From assembly GCA_964633825.1 (NCBI GenBank), contig CAZWHE010000057.1, positions 1 to 22,498 of the forward strand: a stretch of DNA of 22,498 bases, given 5' to 3'. The notes beneath the pieces were generated by a model. It was not told the origin of the DNA and ran no database searches. It saw nothing but the letters and a program-made list of their open reading frames with translations. The translations under genes were made by a program, and so were the position numbers. The stretch comes from CAZWHE01 sp964633825 (GTDB lineage: Bacteria > Planctomycetota > B15-G4 > CAYZWU01). Shown here in pieces: positions 1 to 6,828 of the stretch. Numbering within the stretch: the stretch's first letter is position 1; every line of letters begins with the position of its first letter.

Positions 1-363
1 CTCGGAATCAGTTCCACCAAAGCATGCTACCTCAAGGAAAAGGGCGTGAATCTTCTCGAGCCCCAGAACCGGGAAGAAGAAGCCATCGTCATCTACTACC
101 GGAACCTGATCGATTACATCCTGGTCAATCTCCGCAAAAAGTTCGAAACCGCTTCGGACATTCCCGAATTCCGCGATCCCGTTGAGATCGTCTGTTCCGG
201 CGGAACCTCGCTGATCGATGGTTTCGAGGAGTTCTTTTCCCAGGAGCTGAACAAGATCCGGTTCCCCGTCAAGGTGAGCCGCGTGCGGCGTGCACCCGAA
301 CCCCTCCACTCGGTGGCGAAGGGATGCCTGATCGCCGCCGCCATGGACCAGGAGGAAGTGTAA
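1..363 (+). CDS. Actin/Hsp70-fold ATPase, C-terminal fragment (5' end outside window)
   Basis: The reading frame is open from base 1 and ends at TAA 361-363, so only the last 120 codons are present; the internal ATG or GTG codons are not the true start. The motif VCSGGTSLIDGF resembles the adenosine-binding 'GG' loop of the actin/Hsp70 superfamily (MreB, FtsA, Hsp70, reactivases). The terminal stretch SVAKGCLIAAAM fits the closing helix of such folds. Which branch of the superfamily it belongs to cannot be decided from this fragment. The gene ends 2 bp before a large palindrome and is convergent with the kinase gene on the other strand. Confidence 0.6.
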   Translation, partial: LGISSTKACYLKEKGVNLLEPQNREEEAIVIYYRNLIDYILVNLRKKFETASDIPEFRDPVEIVCSGGTSLIDGFEEFFSQELNKIRFPVKVSRVRRAPEPLHSVAKGCLIAAAMDQEEV

Positions 364-365
364 GG

Positions 366-457
366 GGGGACACAATACGTAATGACCCGTAATAAAAAAT
401 GATCCGGAGTTCCCTCCGGATCATTTTTTATTACGGGTCATTACGTATTGTGTCCCC
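366..457. repeat. 92-bp perfect palindrome (44-bp arms, 4-nt loop), REP/MITE-like
   Basis: Arm 366-409 is the exact reverse complement of 414-457, separated by TTCC at 410-413. The ends read GGGGACACAATACGTAAT and its complement. From memory, GGGGACACAAT-type ends recur as palindromic repeats linked to REP-associated (Y1) transposases in diverse bacteria; no transposase is present here. Perfect 44-bp arms suggest a recent insertion or strong selection. The element fills the whole convergent intergenic space, and its right half encodes the last 11 codons and stop of the kinase gene. Confidence 0.9.
394..429. terminator. Bidirectional intrinsic terminator in the palindrome core
   Basis: A 9-bp GC-rich stem (401-409 with 414-422) with a TTCC loop is flanked by A6 (394-399) and T6 (424-429). 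On either strand it reads as a stem followed shortly by a U tract. It lies between two convergent genes, where a two-way terminator is expected. Confidence 0.8.
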
Positions 458-1221
458 TTTCGTATCAGCTTCTCCGCTTTGTCGTCGTCGAGCTCATGTT
501 CGGCGGCCGTTCTCACGAGGCGGAGTCTTTCTTTTCGAAGCGTTCCGGGATCATTGAACGGACCGTGCTTTTTGTAGAGCTGCCCGATAATGCGCCGGGA
601 CATGATGTCGAGCTCTTCCAGACGCGACTGCTTGAGGGGACCTGTCCCGCCTTCTTCTAGGGGAGGGATGGAATCGTGTCTTTTTTTCATGATTCCGGCC
701 GCAGTCCGAGCCAATACCTCGTGGGTAACATCTTTTGCATTGATCGAAAGGAAGGCTTCGTCCCAGGAAACAACACCCGGCGGATCGAATCGGACGGCGT
801 CCGTAATGATGACTTCATCGGGCACGGTTTTTCCGCGGGCCGAGTTGAGCTGAAGGCACTCTTTCTCGGGCGTGGAAAGGTGGATGAGATAGTAGGCAAT
901 CCTCAGATCGCGCGCCATCGTGTAGAGCTGGCGCCTCATGCTCCTGTAGTAATTCAGATCGTCGTGGATGACGGGAAAGCCTTCTTTCAGCGCGGACTTC
1001 ACGCGATCGAGTGTGAGGCGGCGCACGGCGTTCTCGTGTTCGGGAAGAAAGCATCGGCTGAGTGAAGGGAGTTCGGCGCGGACGTTGTCTGATGAGACGA
1101 CCATGCTGTGAAGGCCGTGGCCCGTGTCGAATTCGAGGGCGAGTTTCTCGGCCAGTGTGGACTTGCCCGAAGCGGGCAGGCCCGTGAGCGTTATGAGAAA
1201 TGATCCGGCTTTGCCTGCCAT
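421..1221 (-). CDS. P-loop kinase of the KTI12 / seryl-tRNA(Sec) kinase-like class
   Basis: This 266-residue protein begins with a P-loop kinase core. Walker A GLPASGKST lies at residues 14-22, and SSDNVRAEL follows in the position of a substrate-binding or Walker-B-like Asp segment. The family resembles KTI12/PSTK-like and adenylylsulfate kinase-like P-loop kinases; the substrate is unknown. It is third in a minus-strand operon, starting 7 bp after the SDR stop. The stop (TGA, 421-423) and the last 11 residues (ending MTRNKK) are encoded by the palindrome at 366-457, so the original C-terminus was probably replaced by repeat-derived codons. The kinase domain itself appears complete. The specific role is inference only. 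Confidence 0.7.
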   Translation of the reverse strand: MAGKAGSFLITLTGLPASGKSTLAEKLALEFDTGHGLHSMVVSSDNVRAELPSLSRCFLPEHENAVRRLTLDRVKSALKEGFPVIHDDLNYYRSMRRQLYTMARDLRIAYYLIHLSTPEKECLQLNSARGKTVPDEVIITDAVRFDPPGVVSWDEAFLSINAKDVTHEVLARTAAGIMKKRHDSIPPLEEGGTGPLKQSRLEELDIMSRRIIGQLYKKHGPFNDPGTLRKERLRLVRTAAEHELDDDKAEKLIRKGTQYVMTRNKK

Positions 1222-1228
1222 GACACTC

Positions 1229-2035
1229 TCAGAAAAGGGATTTCACTCCGCCTCCGTCGACGAGTACGGAAACACCGTTGATGAAGGAAGCGCGCTCCGA
1301 TGCCAGAAAAGCCGCGAGCGCCCCGACCTCTTCCGGTTTTCCGATCCGGCCGAGCGGGTTGTCATCACCCCAGGCTTTAAAAACCTCGCCGGTCGTCACG
1401 CCTTCCTTGCCGGCCTTGACGGCGGCGAGCTCTTCCAGGCGTTCCGTCCGGATGTAGCCTGGAAGGACGTTGTTCACCGTGATGCCGTGCGGGCCGAGCT
1501 CGGCGGCGAGCGATTTAGCGAGACCGATGACCCCCGGTCTGATCGCGTTCGACGTGAGGAGACCGTCAATCGGTTCCTTGACCGAACGGGACTGAATGTT
1601 GACGATGCGGCCGCGCCCGGCCGCCTTCATGTGCGGAGCAACTTCGCGAATCACCCGGATCACCGACAGAGCCGTCAGGCGGAATGACGCTTCCCAGGTC
1701 TCGTCGTCGATGTCGTCGAATCCGCCCGAAGGGGGGCCGCCCGTGTTGGTAACAAGGATCCGGGGCGGGCCGAGCTTGCGAACGACCTGCCCGACGAGCG
1801 CTCGAATCTGGTCCGCCTGTGTCATGTCCGCCACAACGGCAAGGGGATGCGATCCCGATTCGGACAAGCCGGAATCGGCTTTCAGCTGTGCGACGGCTTT
1901 TTCGAGGTTGCTCTTCGACCGGGAGCAAACGGCGATGAAGGCGCCTTCCTGCGCCAGGGCCGAGGCGGCGGCCAAGCCAAGCCCCCGGCTGGCGCCGGTC
2001 ACAAGGGCGACTTTGTCTTTCAAGCCGAGGTCCAT
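1229..2035 (-). CDS. Short-chain dehydrogenase/reductase (SDR) with non-canonical active site
   Basis: A 268-residue Rossmann-fold SDR. TGASRGLG at residues 13-20 is the NAD(P)-binding glycine motif, NTGGPPSG replaces the usual NNAG segment, and IVNIQS carries the catalytic Ser (S149). At the usual YxxxK site the sequence is SNAIR (S162...R166), so both catalytic Tyr and Lys are substituted. I recall a recognised SDR subfamily with the same S-N-A-x-R and N-T-G-G-P-P signature, so this looks like a family trait rather than damage. The end (INGVSVLVDGG) is typical. It lies 6 bp downstream of pckA in the same operon. The reaction and substrate are unknown. Confidence 0.85.
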   Translation of the reverse strand: MDLGLKDKVALVTGASRGLGLAAASALAQEGAFIAVCSRSKSNLEKAVAQLKADSGLSESGSHPLAVVADMTQADQIRALVGQVVRKLGPPRILVTNTGGPPSGGFDDIDDETWEASFRLTALSVIRVIREVAPHMKAAGRGRIVNIQSRSVKEPIDGLLTSNAIRPGVIGLAKSLAAELGPHGITVNNVLPGYIRTERLEELAAVKAGKEGVTTGEVFKAWGDDNPLGRIGKPEEVGALAAFLASERASFINGVSVLVDGGGVKSLF

Positions 2036-2041
2036 GATGCT

Positions 2042-3862
2042 TTATTTTCTTCCCCGCGGAATCCGCGTGATCGATCGGGAAGGGGTTTTCATATTCTTGC
2101 GGCCGGCATGGAGACCGCTCGCAGCGGGAAAGATCCGGTGTGCGGGCTTTTTCCTTCCGCCGCCGCATGCTTTTTCGGTGAGCTCGACTATTTCGGGGTA
2201 GAGCCCCTGTCCGGCGATTTCTTCCGTATAGGCGATGCGGCCCTCGAACAGCTCCTTGGCGTAAGAGTCGATCTGATCCTTCGAATAGAAGCTCTCGGGC
2301 CGGTAGCGGTCGAGCTCGCCGCCGTCGACGCAGGAGACGATTCTTTTCACGCCGAGAGGGCCCGTCTCGTATTTGTTGGACCCGCGGACATCGCCGCGCT
2401 GGATGGCGGCCATGAGGTTGATGGGGACGCGCTCCACCTTGCGGATCATCTTTTTTGACGCGCCCGAGCCCTCGATGATTTCACCCATCCCGCCGGTGTT
2501 GTACTGGAAGTAATGCATCCTGCCCGGGAAGTTCGCCTCGAGGTTCATGATGATGTCGTAGAAGCGGTTCACCTTCCAGGCAAGCGATCCCACGATGAAG
2601 GGGTCGGTTCCCACGATGCGCACCGACTCACCCGCTTTGGCCGGCTGCGAGGCGAAGCTGTGCGTCGACTCTCCCCAGAGATAGGCGAGAACGGCCTGTT
2701 CCGCCGTGAGCTTCTGGGCGAAGGACATGATCGTATTCCGCCGTGTGATAAAGGCGAAAATGACGCCGTCGAGCTCTGATGCGGGGGGAAGGTTAATCGA
2801 TTTCGATTGGATGGAGACCATTCGCCGGCCCCGCCGGATCTTGAGCTCGTCCTTGGCGATCACGGCGCGTCCGTTGGCGCAGAGGCTTTCGTCCAGGAAG
2901 TCGGGATTTCCGCGCGAGTCGATCATGACGTTTTCCAACAGGGCCGACTTGTGAGTGAGCGCGTTGTACATCGCTTCCTGTAGCTTGGGATCCACGTCGG
3001 TTTTCACGAAGAAACCGTTCTCGCTCCCGAAGGCGCCGCCGTCCGGTTTCATGAAAACGATGTCGTCCTGGCAAACCTCGGTCATCTCGCCTTTCTCGTA
3101 ATCGAGGCCGAGCTGGTGGCAGGACCATGTCGACTTTCCCGTGGCCGAGAGCCCGAAGAGGTATACGCCGTATTTCTTGAGCTTTCCGTCTCCCGAATCG
3201 CGGGCCGTGATGACCTTGGTCCCGGCGTGGAGGCCGAGCAGTCCCTGCCGGTCGGCCGACCACATGGCTTGCCGCAGGAATCCTTTCTTGTCCTCTCCCA
3301 TGTAATCCGTGGCGAGGGCGATGTTGATGTGGTGTTCGGGGAGAGCCAGGACCTGCTGCCTGAGATTGTGCTCGTCCGGGATGTGGAGCATGGTGAATTC
3401 AGGGCCTGGAGCATCGGGCTCGGGCTCTTTCAGGGTGTTGGCCCACATGTAGCCGAGCCGGGCATTCTTCTTGTCCGCAACGGAAACATAGAGATTGCAG
3501 ACAGGATTGTAAGTGTCGTTCGAGCCCATCTGCCTCCGAACCCGGATGAAGGGAAGGGTCTGCACGATGTGCAGGACTTTCTCCAATTCTTCCGGAGCGT
3601 TCCGAATGATGCTCTTGTGAAGATCCGTCGGCTTGGGCAGAACAATGGATTCGCTGCCGAGGTAGACTGTCTTCGGGCCGATCCGGCTCGATACGGCCGA
3701 ACGCCATCCGTGCGATCCGAAGCGGGTTTTGAACGCTCCTTTCAGCGCCATTTTACGAAGCCGACGCATTCCGACGGGCCTGATGTTCGGTCCGTTGAGA
3801 AGGGGTTTCAGTCTCTGGGCAAAGCTCTTGTAACAGTTGGTGTCGTAGATCGTGCTGCTCAT
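2042..3862 (-). CDS. pckA: Phosphoenolpyruvate carboxykinase, ATP-type
   Basis: The enzyme converts oxaloacetate and ATP to PEP and CO2 in gluconeogenesis. At 606 residues it is longer than the usual 520-540. The kinase-1a/Walker A motif is GLSATGKST (residues 237-245), followed by EVCQDDIVFM (kinase-2/metal segment). MSFAQKLTAEQAVLAYLWGE and GTDPFIVGS match the conserved C-terminal half. The N-terminus (about 60 residues) and a basic tail of about 40 residues after IVELTE are extra. The start at 3862 has only a weak ribosome-binding site, but no better start is visible. It is first in a three-gene minus-strand operon, with a promoter about 115 bp upstream. It is a divergent member, but the ATP-PEPCK assignment is fairly secure. 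Confidence 0.85.
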   Translation of the reverse strand: MSSTIYDTNCYKSFAQRLKPLLNGPNIRPVGMRRLRKMALKGAFKTRFGSHGWRSAVSSRIGPKTVYLGSESIVLPKPTDLHKSIIRNAPEELEKVLHIVQTLPFIRVRRQMGSNDTYNPVCNLYVSVADKKNARLGYMWANTLKEPEPDAPGPEFTMLHIPDEHNLRQQVLALPEHHINIALATDYMGEDKKGFLRQAMWSADRQGLLGLHAGTKVITARDSGDGKLKKYGVYLFGLSATGKSTWSCHQLGLDYEKGEMTEVCQDDIVFMKPDGGAFGSENGFFVKTDVDPKLQEAMYNALTHKSALLENVMIDSRGNPDFLDESLCANGRAVIAKDELKIRRGRRMVSIQSKSINLPPASELDGVIFAFITRRNTIMSFAQKLTAEQAVLAYLWGESTHSFASQPAKAGESVRIVGTDPFIVGSLAWKVNRFYDIIMNLEANFPGRMHYFQYNTGGMGEIIEGSGASKKMIRKVERVPINLMAAIQRGDVRGSNKYETGPLGVKRIVSCVDGGELDRYRPESFYSKDQIDSYAKELFEGRIAYTEEIAGQGLYPEIVELTEKACGGGRKKPAHRIFPAASGLHAGRKNMKTPSRSITRIPRGRK

Positions 3863-3976
3863 AGGTGGATGATCGCTTTAAACGGTTCGGTTCTGTGAAA
3901 CGCGGGCTCAGCGTATCAACCGATCTGCGCGAGGCGCGCCGTCGGCTTCATACGCCCCAATTCATCAAAACCTCGA

Positions 3977-4005
3977 ATTATGCCCGAGAGATCGAAACGG
4001 GTCAA
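3977..4005 (-). promoter_or_regulatory. Sigma70-type promoter for the pckA operon
   Basis: On the minus strand TTGACC (4005-4000), a 17-bp spacer and CATAAT (3982-3977) form a near-consensus promoter. Transcription would start near 3970, giving a pckA leader of about 107 nt. Prediction only. Confidence 0.6.
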
Positions 4006-4046
4006 AGCCTTTCGAGAGGTGATGGGATTTGTTATCGCCTCTCCTG

Positions 4047-4075
4047 TTGACTTTGTCTTCATCATCTGGTAAATA
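4047..4075 (+). promoter_or_regulatory. Sigma70-type promoter upstream of prs
   Basis: TTGACT (4047-4052), a 17-bp spacer and TAAATA (4070-4075). It is divergent from the pckA promoter, with 41 bp between the two -35 boxes. It implies a prs leader of about 250 nt, in which I see no recognised riboswitch and no tRNA. Confidence 0.5.
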
Positions 4076-4101
4076 GTGCGACTTTTCTGCCCAAGTCGCA
4101 C
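4076..4101. repeat. 8-bp inverted repeat at the prs start site (operator-like)
   Basis: GTGCGACT (4076-4083) and AGTCGCAC (4094-4101) are perfect complements with a 10-nt spacer. They abut the -10 box and span the expected transcription start. They could be a repressor site or a 5' hairpin protecting the mRNA end; the sequence does not decide. Confidence 0.5.
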
Positions 4102-4271
4102 AGCCAAGAGTTGCTGTGACGGGCGGCAGGTTTGTTGGGCAGGTTTCGGCCGGCCTCCACATTCTGTTTATCAATAGTCATAACCCTTGTTGTTTCAAGG
4201 CGTTGGAAAGAGAGATGGGCCGCGTTCGGTCCGGATTGTGTTGAAAAAGATGAATCTCAACAGGGTTGTTC

Positions 4272-4301
4272 TTGTAGTCGAACGCAGGGGTGAAATAATA
4301 A
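4272..4301 (+). promoter_or_regulatory. Weak second promoter candidate for prs
   Basis: TTGTAG (4272-4277), 18 bp, TAATAA (4296-4301), ending 33 bp before the prs start. It matches consensus less well than 4047-4075 and is listed only as an alternative start site. Confidence 0.25.
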
Positions 4302-4334
4302 TGTGAACTCTTTATTCATGAAAGGGCGCATTCG

Positions 4335-5300
4335 ATGAGCAGGAGAATCAACATACTGAGAGACAAGATCGTTCTTTTCTCCGGGAACGCACATCCTGTC
4401 TTGGCCCAAGCCGTGGCCGAGGAACTCGGTATCGAGCTCGCCTCTGCTAATGTCCAGCAATTTCCTGACGGCGAAATCGATATCAAGCTTAACGACGACA
4501 TTCGCGGCACCGATGTCTTCATCCTCCAGCCGACCTGCCCGCCCGTGAACGACAACCTGATAGAGCTCCTCCTGCTGATCGACTGCTGCAAGAGAGCGTC
4601 GGCGGGACGCATCACGACCGTGATCCCCTACTTCGGCTACGCTCGAAAGGACAGAAAGGACGAGGGGCGTGTGCCGATCTCGGCCAAGCTCGTCGCCGAT
4701 GTCCTGACCACGGCGGGCGCCGACAGGGTTCTGACGCTCGATCTCCACTCTGCGCAGATTCAGGGTTTTTTCGACATCCCCGTGGACCATCTCTACGCCA
4801 AGCCCGTCCTTGTCGAATCCCTCGCTTCGCTCAAAGGCGACAACCTGACGGTGGTGGCCCCCGATGCGGGCGGCATCAAGATGGCAAGGTCATATGCCAG
4901 GCATCTGAATGCAGGTCTTGCCATCGTGGACAAGAAGAGGGTTTCGGGAGACACCACATCGGTGGAACATCTGATCGGCGACGTGAAGGATTCGGATGTC
5001 ATTATCGTGGATGACATGATTTCAACGGCCGGGTCGATTACCAAGGCAGTCGGCACGGTGAAGAAGTTCGGAGCCGACAAGGTATACCTCTGCGCCACCC
5101 ACCCGGTGCTGTGCGGTGAAGCGCTGAACAAGATAGAAGAGGCTGACGTGGAAAAAGTGTTCGTGACGGATTCGATTCCGCTTGGCGACAAGAAGTGCGA
5201 CAAGATCAAGGTCGTGTCCATCGCCGTATTGCTGGCACATGCCATCAAGAGCATCCACCACAGCAGATCCGTCAGCCGCCTGTTCGATTTACCGGTCTGA
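4335..5300 (+). CDS. prs: Ribose-phosphate pyrophosphokinase (PRPP synthetase)
   Basis: Makes PRPP from ribose 5-phosphate and ATP for nucleotide, His and Trp synthesis. The 321-residue length is typical. Diagnostic segments in order: FSGNAHPVLAQ near the N-terminus, the catalytic flexible loop with FGYARKDRKDEGRVPISAK, the PRPP-synthetase signature DLHSAQIQGFFDIPVDHL, PDAGGIKMA, and the PRPP-binding loop VIIVDDMISTAG. It starts the plus-strand housekeeping cluster; rplY follows after 17 bp. The frequent upstream partner ispE is absent: the upstream neighbour is the divergent pckA operon. Confidence 0.97.
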   Translation: MSRRINILRDKIVLFSGNAHPVLAQAVAEELGIELASANVQQFPDGEIDIKLNDDIRGTDVFILQPTCPPVNDNLIELLLLIDCCKRASAGRITTVIPYFGYARKDRKDEGRVPISAKLVADVLTTAGADRVLTLDLHSAQIQGFFDIPVDHLYAKPVLVESLASLKGDNLTVVAPDAGGIKMARSYARHLNAGLAIVDKKRVSGDTTSVEHLIGDVKDSDVIIVDDMISTAGSITKAVGTVKKFGADKVYLCATHPVLCGEALNKIEEADVEKVFVTDSIPLGDKKCDKIKVVSIAVLLAHAIKSIHHSRSVSRLFDLPV

Positions 5301-5317
5301 GGAGGATAAGAAAGACC

Positions 5318-6025
5318 ATGGAAATGCTTCAGATAGAAGCCCGGAAACGGGAGACCGTCGGAACTCTTCCCAGCATGAAGCTGCGGAGCGAAGGGTATCT
5401 TCCGAGTGTTCTTTACGGACACGGGAAGGAGAGCCTGTCACTTTCTCTGCCCGAAAAAGAGATGGTGGCATATATCACCCAGTACGGCAGGATCATCGAC
5501 CTCGACATCGAGGGCCGGAAGGAACGCGCCATTGTCAAGGACATTCAGTACGACGCCATGGGCGACAGCATCATCCACGTCGATCTCGTGCGCATCAGGC
5601 TGGATGAGGTGGTCTCCATTCTTGTGCCCATCAAGATAATGGGAAGAGCCAAGGGTGTCGACGAAGGCGGCATCATGGAAATTCTCAGGAACGAGATCCA
5701 GGTGAAGTGCCTGCCCACGAAGATTCCGGAAGCGATCGAAGTCGACGTGACGGAGCTCGGGGCTCAAGACACGGTGCACCTGAGTGACCTCAGCCTTCCC
5801 GAAGAGGTCGAGCTCGATGAAGAGGGGGATTACACCGTGATTTCCATGGTGATCAAGAAAGCTGTTGTCGAGCCCGAGCCCGAGGTCGAGGAGGGCGAGG
5901 AAGCCGCGGAAGGCGAGGAAGGTGAAGCTCCCGAGGGCGAAGCCGATGACGCCGGCTCTTCGGGTAAAGAAGAAACCGGAGATGAAGGAGGCGGCGCGTC
6001 TTCTCGGGGCAAAAAAGAGGGATAA
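5318..6025 (+). CDS. rplY: Ribosomal protein bL25, CTC-type with long acidic tail
   Basis: A 235-residue bL25 of the two-domain CTC (general stress protein) type, binding 5S rRNA in the large subunit. I chose ATG 5318 because GGAGG lies at 5301-5305 and the protein then opens MEMLQIEARKRETVG, as the family does; the frame stays open further upstream into prs, but that part is out-of-frame overlap. Core: LRSEGYLPSVLYGHG and DIQYDAMGDSIIHVDLVRI. The C-terminal domain ends near VISMVIKK (about residue 187). The last ~48 residues are Glu/Gly/Ala-rich and strongly acidic. It sits in the conserved prs-rplY-pth order. Confidence 0.95.
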   Translation: MEMLQIEARKRETVGTLPSMKLRSEGYLPSVLYGHGKESLSLSLPEKEMVAYITQYGRIIDLDIEGRKERAIVKDIQYDAMGDSIIHVDLVRIRLDEVVSILVPIKIMGRAKGVDEGGIMEILRNEIQVKCLPTKIPEAIEVDVTELGAQDTVHLSDLSLPEEVELDEEGDYTVISMVIKKAVVEPEPEVEEGEEAAEGEEGEAPEGEADDAGSSGKEETGDEGGGASSRGKKEG

Positions 6026-6040
6026 AGCGGTCTTTTCGTG

Positions 6041-6697
6041 ATGGACGCGTTCGACAGGAACACACGGTCCGCCACGGTCCGAATCATCGCCGGCCTCGGT
6101 AATCCGGGACCGGAATATGAAAACAACCGGCACAATGCCGGATTCATGATCATTGACAGGGCAGCGCAGAAACTTGGAATTCGGTTCAGGTCATATGGAC
6201 GCCTGGCTCGTGTGGCGGACGGAAAGAGGGGCGAAGAATCCTACCGCCTCGTCAAACCCATGACATGGATGAACCGCAGCGGGCGCGCCGTGGGGGACAT
6301 GGCGGTCCGGCTCCTGACCGACATGTCGAACCTCCTTGTTGTGAGCGATGATTTCAACCTTCCCCTCGGGAAGCTGCGTTTCCGTTCAAGCGGGAGCGCC
6401 GGGGGTCACAACGGACTCACTTCCGTTATCCGAGCCCTCGGGACGGAAGACTTTCCGAGAATGCGGTTCGGGATCGGGCTTCCCGATGGGGCGGAAGAGA
6501 CACGGGATTTCGTTCTCTCCGACTTCGGCCGTAAGGCCGGCGGCTTCGGCCGTAAGGCCGGCGACTTCGGCCGCGAGGAATCGGAATCGTTCGAGCGCAA
6601 CCTGGAACGGGCGGCCGAGGCCGTCCGGTTTTGGATCGAAACAGGTGATTTGTCTCTCTGCATGAATCGTTATAATGGAGATGATTATTTCCAATAA
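6041..6697 (+). CDS. pth: Peptidyl-tRNA hydrolase, with internal tandem repeat
   Basis: Recycles peptidyl-tRNA released from stalled ribosomes. Conserved elements (numbered from ATG 6041): GLGNPGPEYENNRHNAGF (N21, catalytic His31), MNRSG (N78), SDDFNLPLG (D103) and GSAGGHNGL. A GTG at 6038 directly precedes the ATG and could be the start instead; no strong ribosome-binding site separates them. After FVLSDF, where family members usually run straight into the C-terminal helix, there is an in-frame insertion of (G/D)FGRKAG repeats (see 6521-6574). The protein is about 218 residues against the usual 185-200; the surplus corresponds to this insertion and an N-terminal extension. All active-site residues are intact, so it should be functional. 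Confidence 0.95.
   Translation: MDAFDRNTRSATVRIIAGLGNPGPEYENNRHNAGFMIIDRAAQKLGIRFRSYGRLARVADGKRGEESYRLVKPMTWMNRSGRAVGDMAVRLLTDMSNLLVVSDDFNLPLGKLRFRSSGSAGGHNGLTSVIRALGTEDFPRMRFGIGLPDGAEETRDFVLSDFGRKAGGFGRKAGDFGREESESFERNLERAAEAVRFWIETGDLSLCMNRYNGDDYFQ
6521..6574 (+). repeat. In-frame 21-bp tandem repeat in pth with GNRA-type hairpins
   Basis: Units 6521-6541, 6542-6562 and a partial unit 6563-6574 encode DFGRKAG, GFGRKAG and DFGR. Each full unit contains CGGCC-GTAA-GGCCG, a 5-bp stem with a GTAA tetraloop, and a 7-bp spacer separates successive hairpins. It has the same design as the rpsF repeat at 7216-7278. Confidence 0.85.
6650..6676 (+). promoter_or_regulatory. Possible promoter for rpsF-rpsR-rplI-dnaB
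   Basis: A perfect TATAAT (6671-6676) lies inside the 3' end of pth; the best -35 match is TTGTCT (6650-6655) at a short 15-bp spacing. Transcription would start near 6683, placing the hairpin at 6725-6759 in the leader. The -35 match is weak. Confidence 0.35.
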
Positions 6698-6724
6698 AAA
6701 ACCGGTGTATTGAAGAAAAACAGG

Positions 6725-6759
6725 AGAAGGAGAGTCGACCGGCGTTCCTCTCCCCTTCT
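6725..6759 (+). ncRNA. Leader hairpin upstream of rpsF (possible S6:S18 autoregulatory leader)
   Basis: AGAAGG (6725-6730) pairs with CCTTCT (6754-6759), and AGAG (6731-6734) pairs with CTCT (6748-6751), leaving a CC bulge. The 13-nt loop contains ACCG. S6:S18 leaders in many bacteria present a CCG element in a bulged hairpin before rpsF; the position and motif fit, but I have not checked it against the covariance model. The rest of the 131-bp gap shows nothing else. Confidence 0.35.
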
Positions 6760-6828
6760 GATCCGAATAGATCGAAACTGTTCTGAAAATATAAACCCCA
6801 AAAGGTTCTTTTGCTAGGGAGTTGAGAT

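Noticed and set aside
4102..4334. Possible tRNA-Gln or riboswitch upstream of prs, as in some genomes
   Set aside because: No cloverleaf or known riboswitch consensus; only small stem-loops such as CCTTG/CAAGG at 4185-4200.
5195..5317. Upstream extension of rplY giving 276 residues
   Set aside because: Overlaps the 3' end of prs out of frame; ATG 5318 with GGAGG restores the conserved bL25 start.
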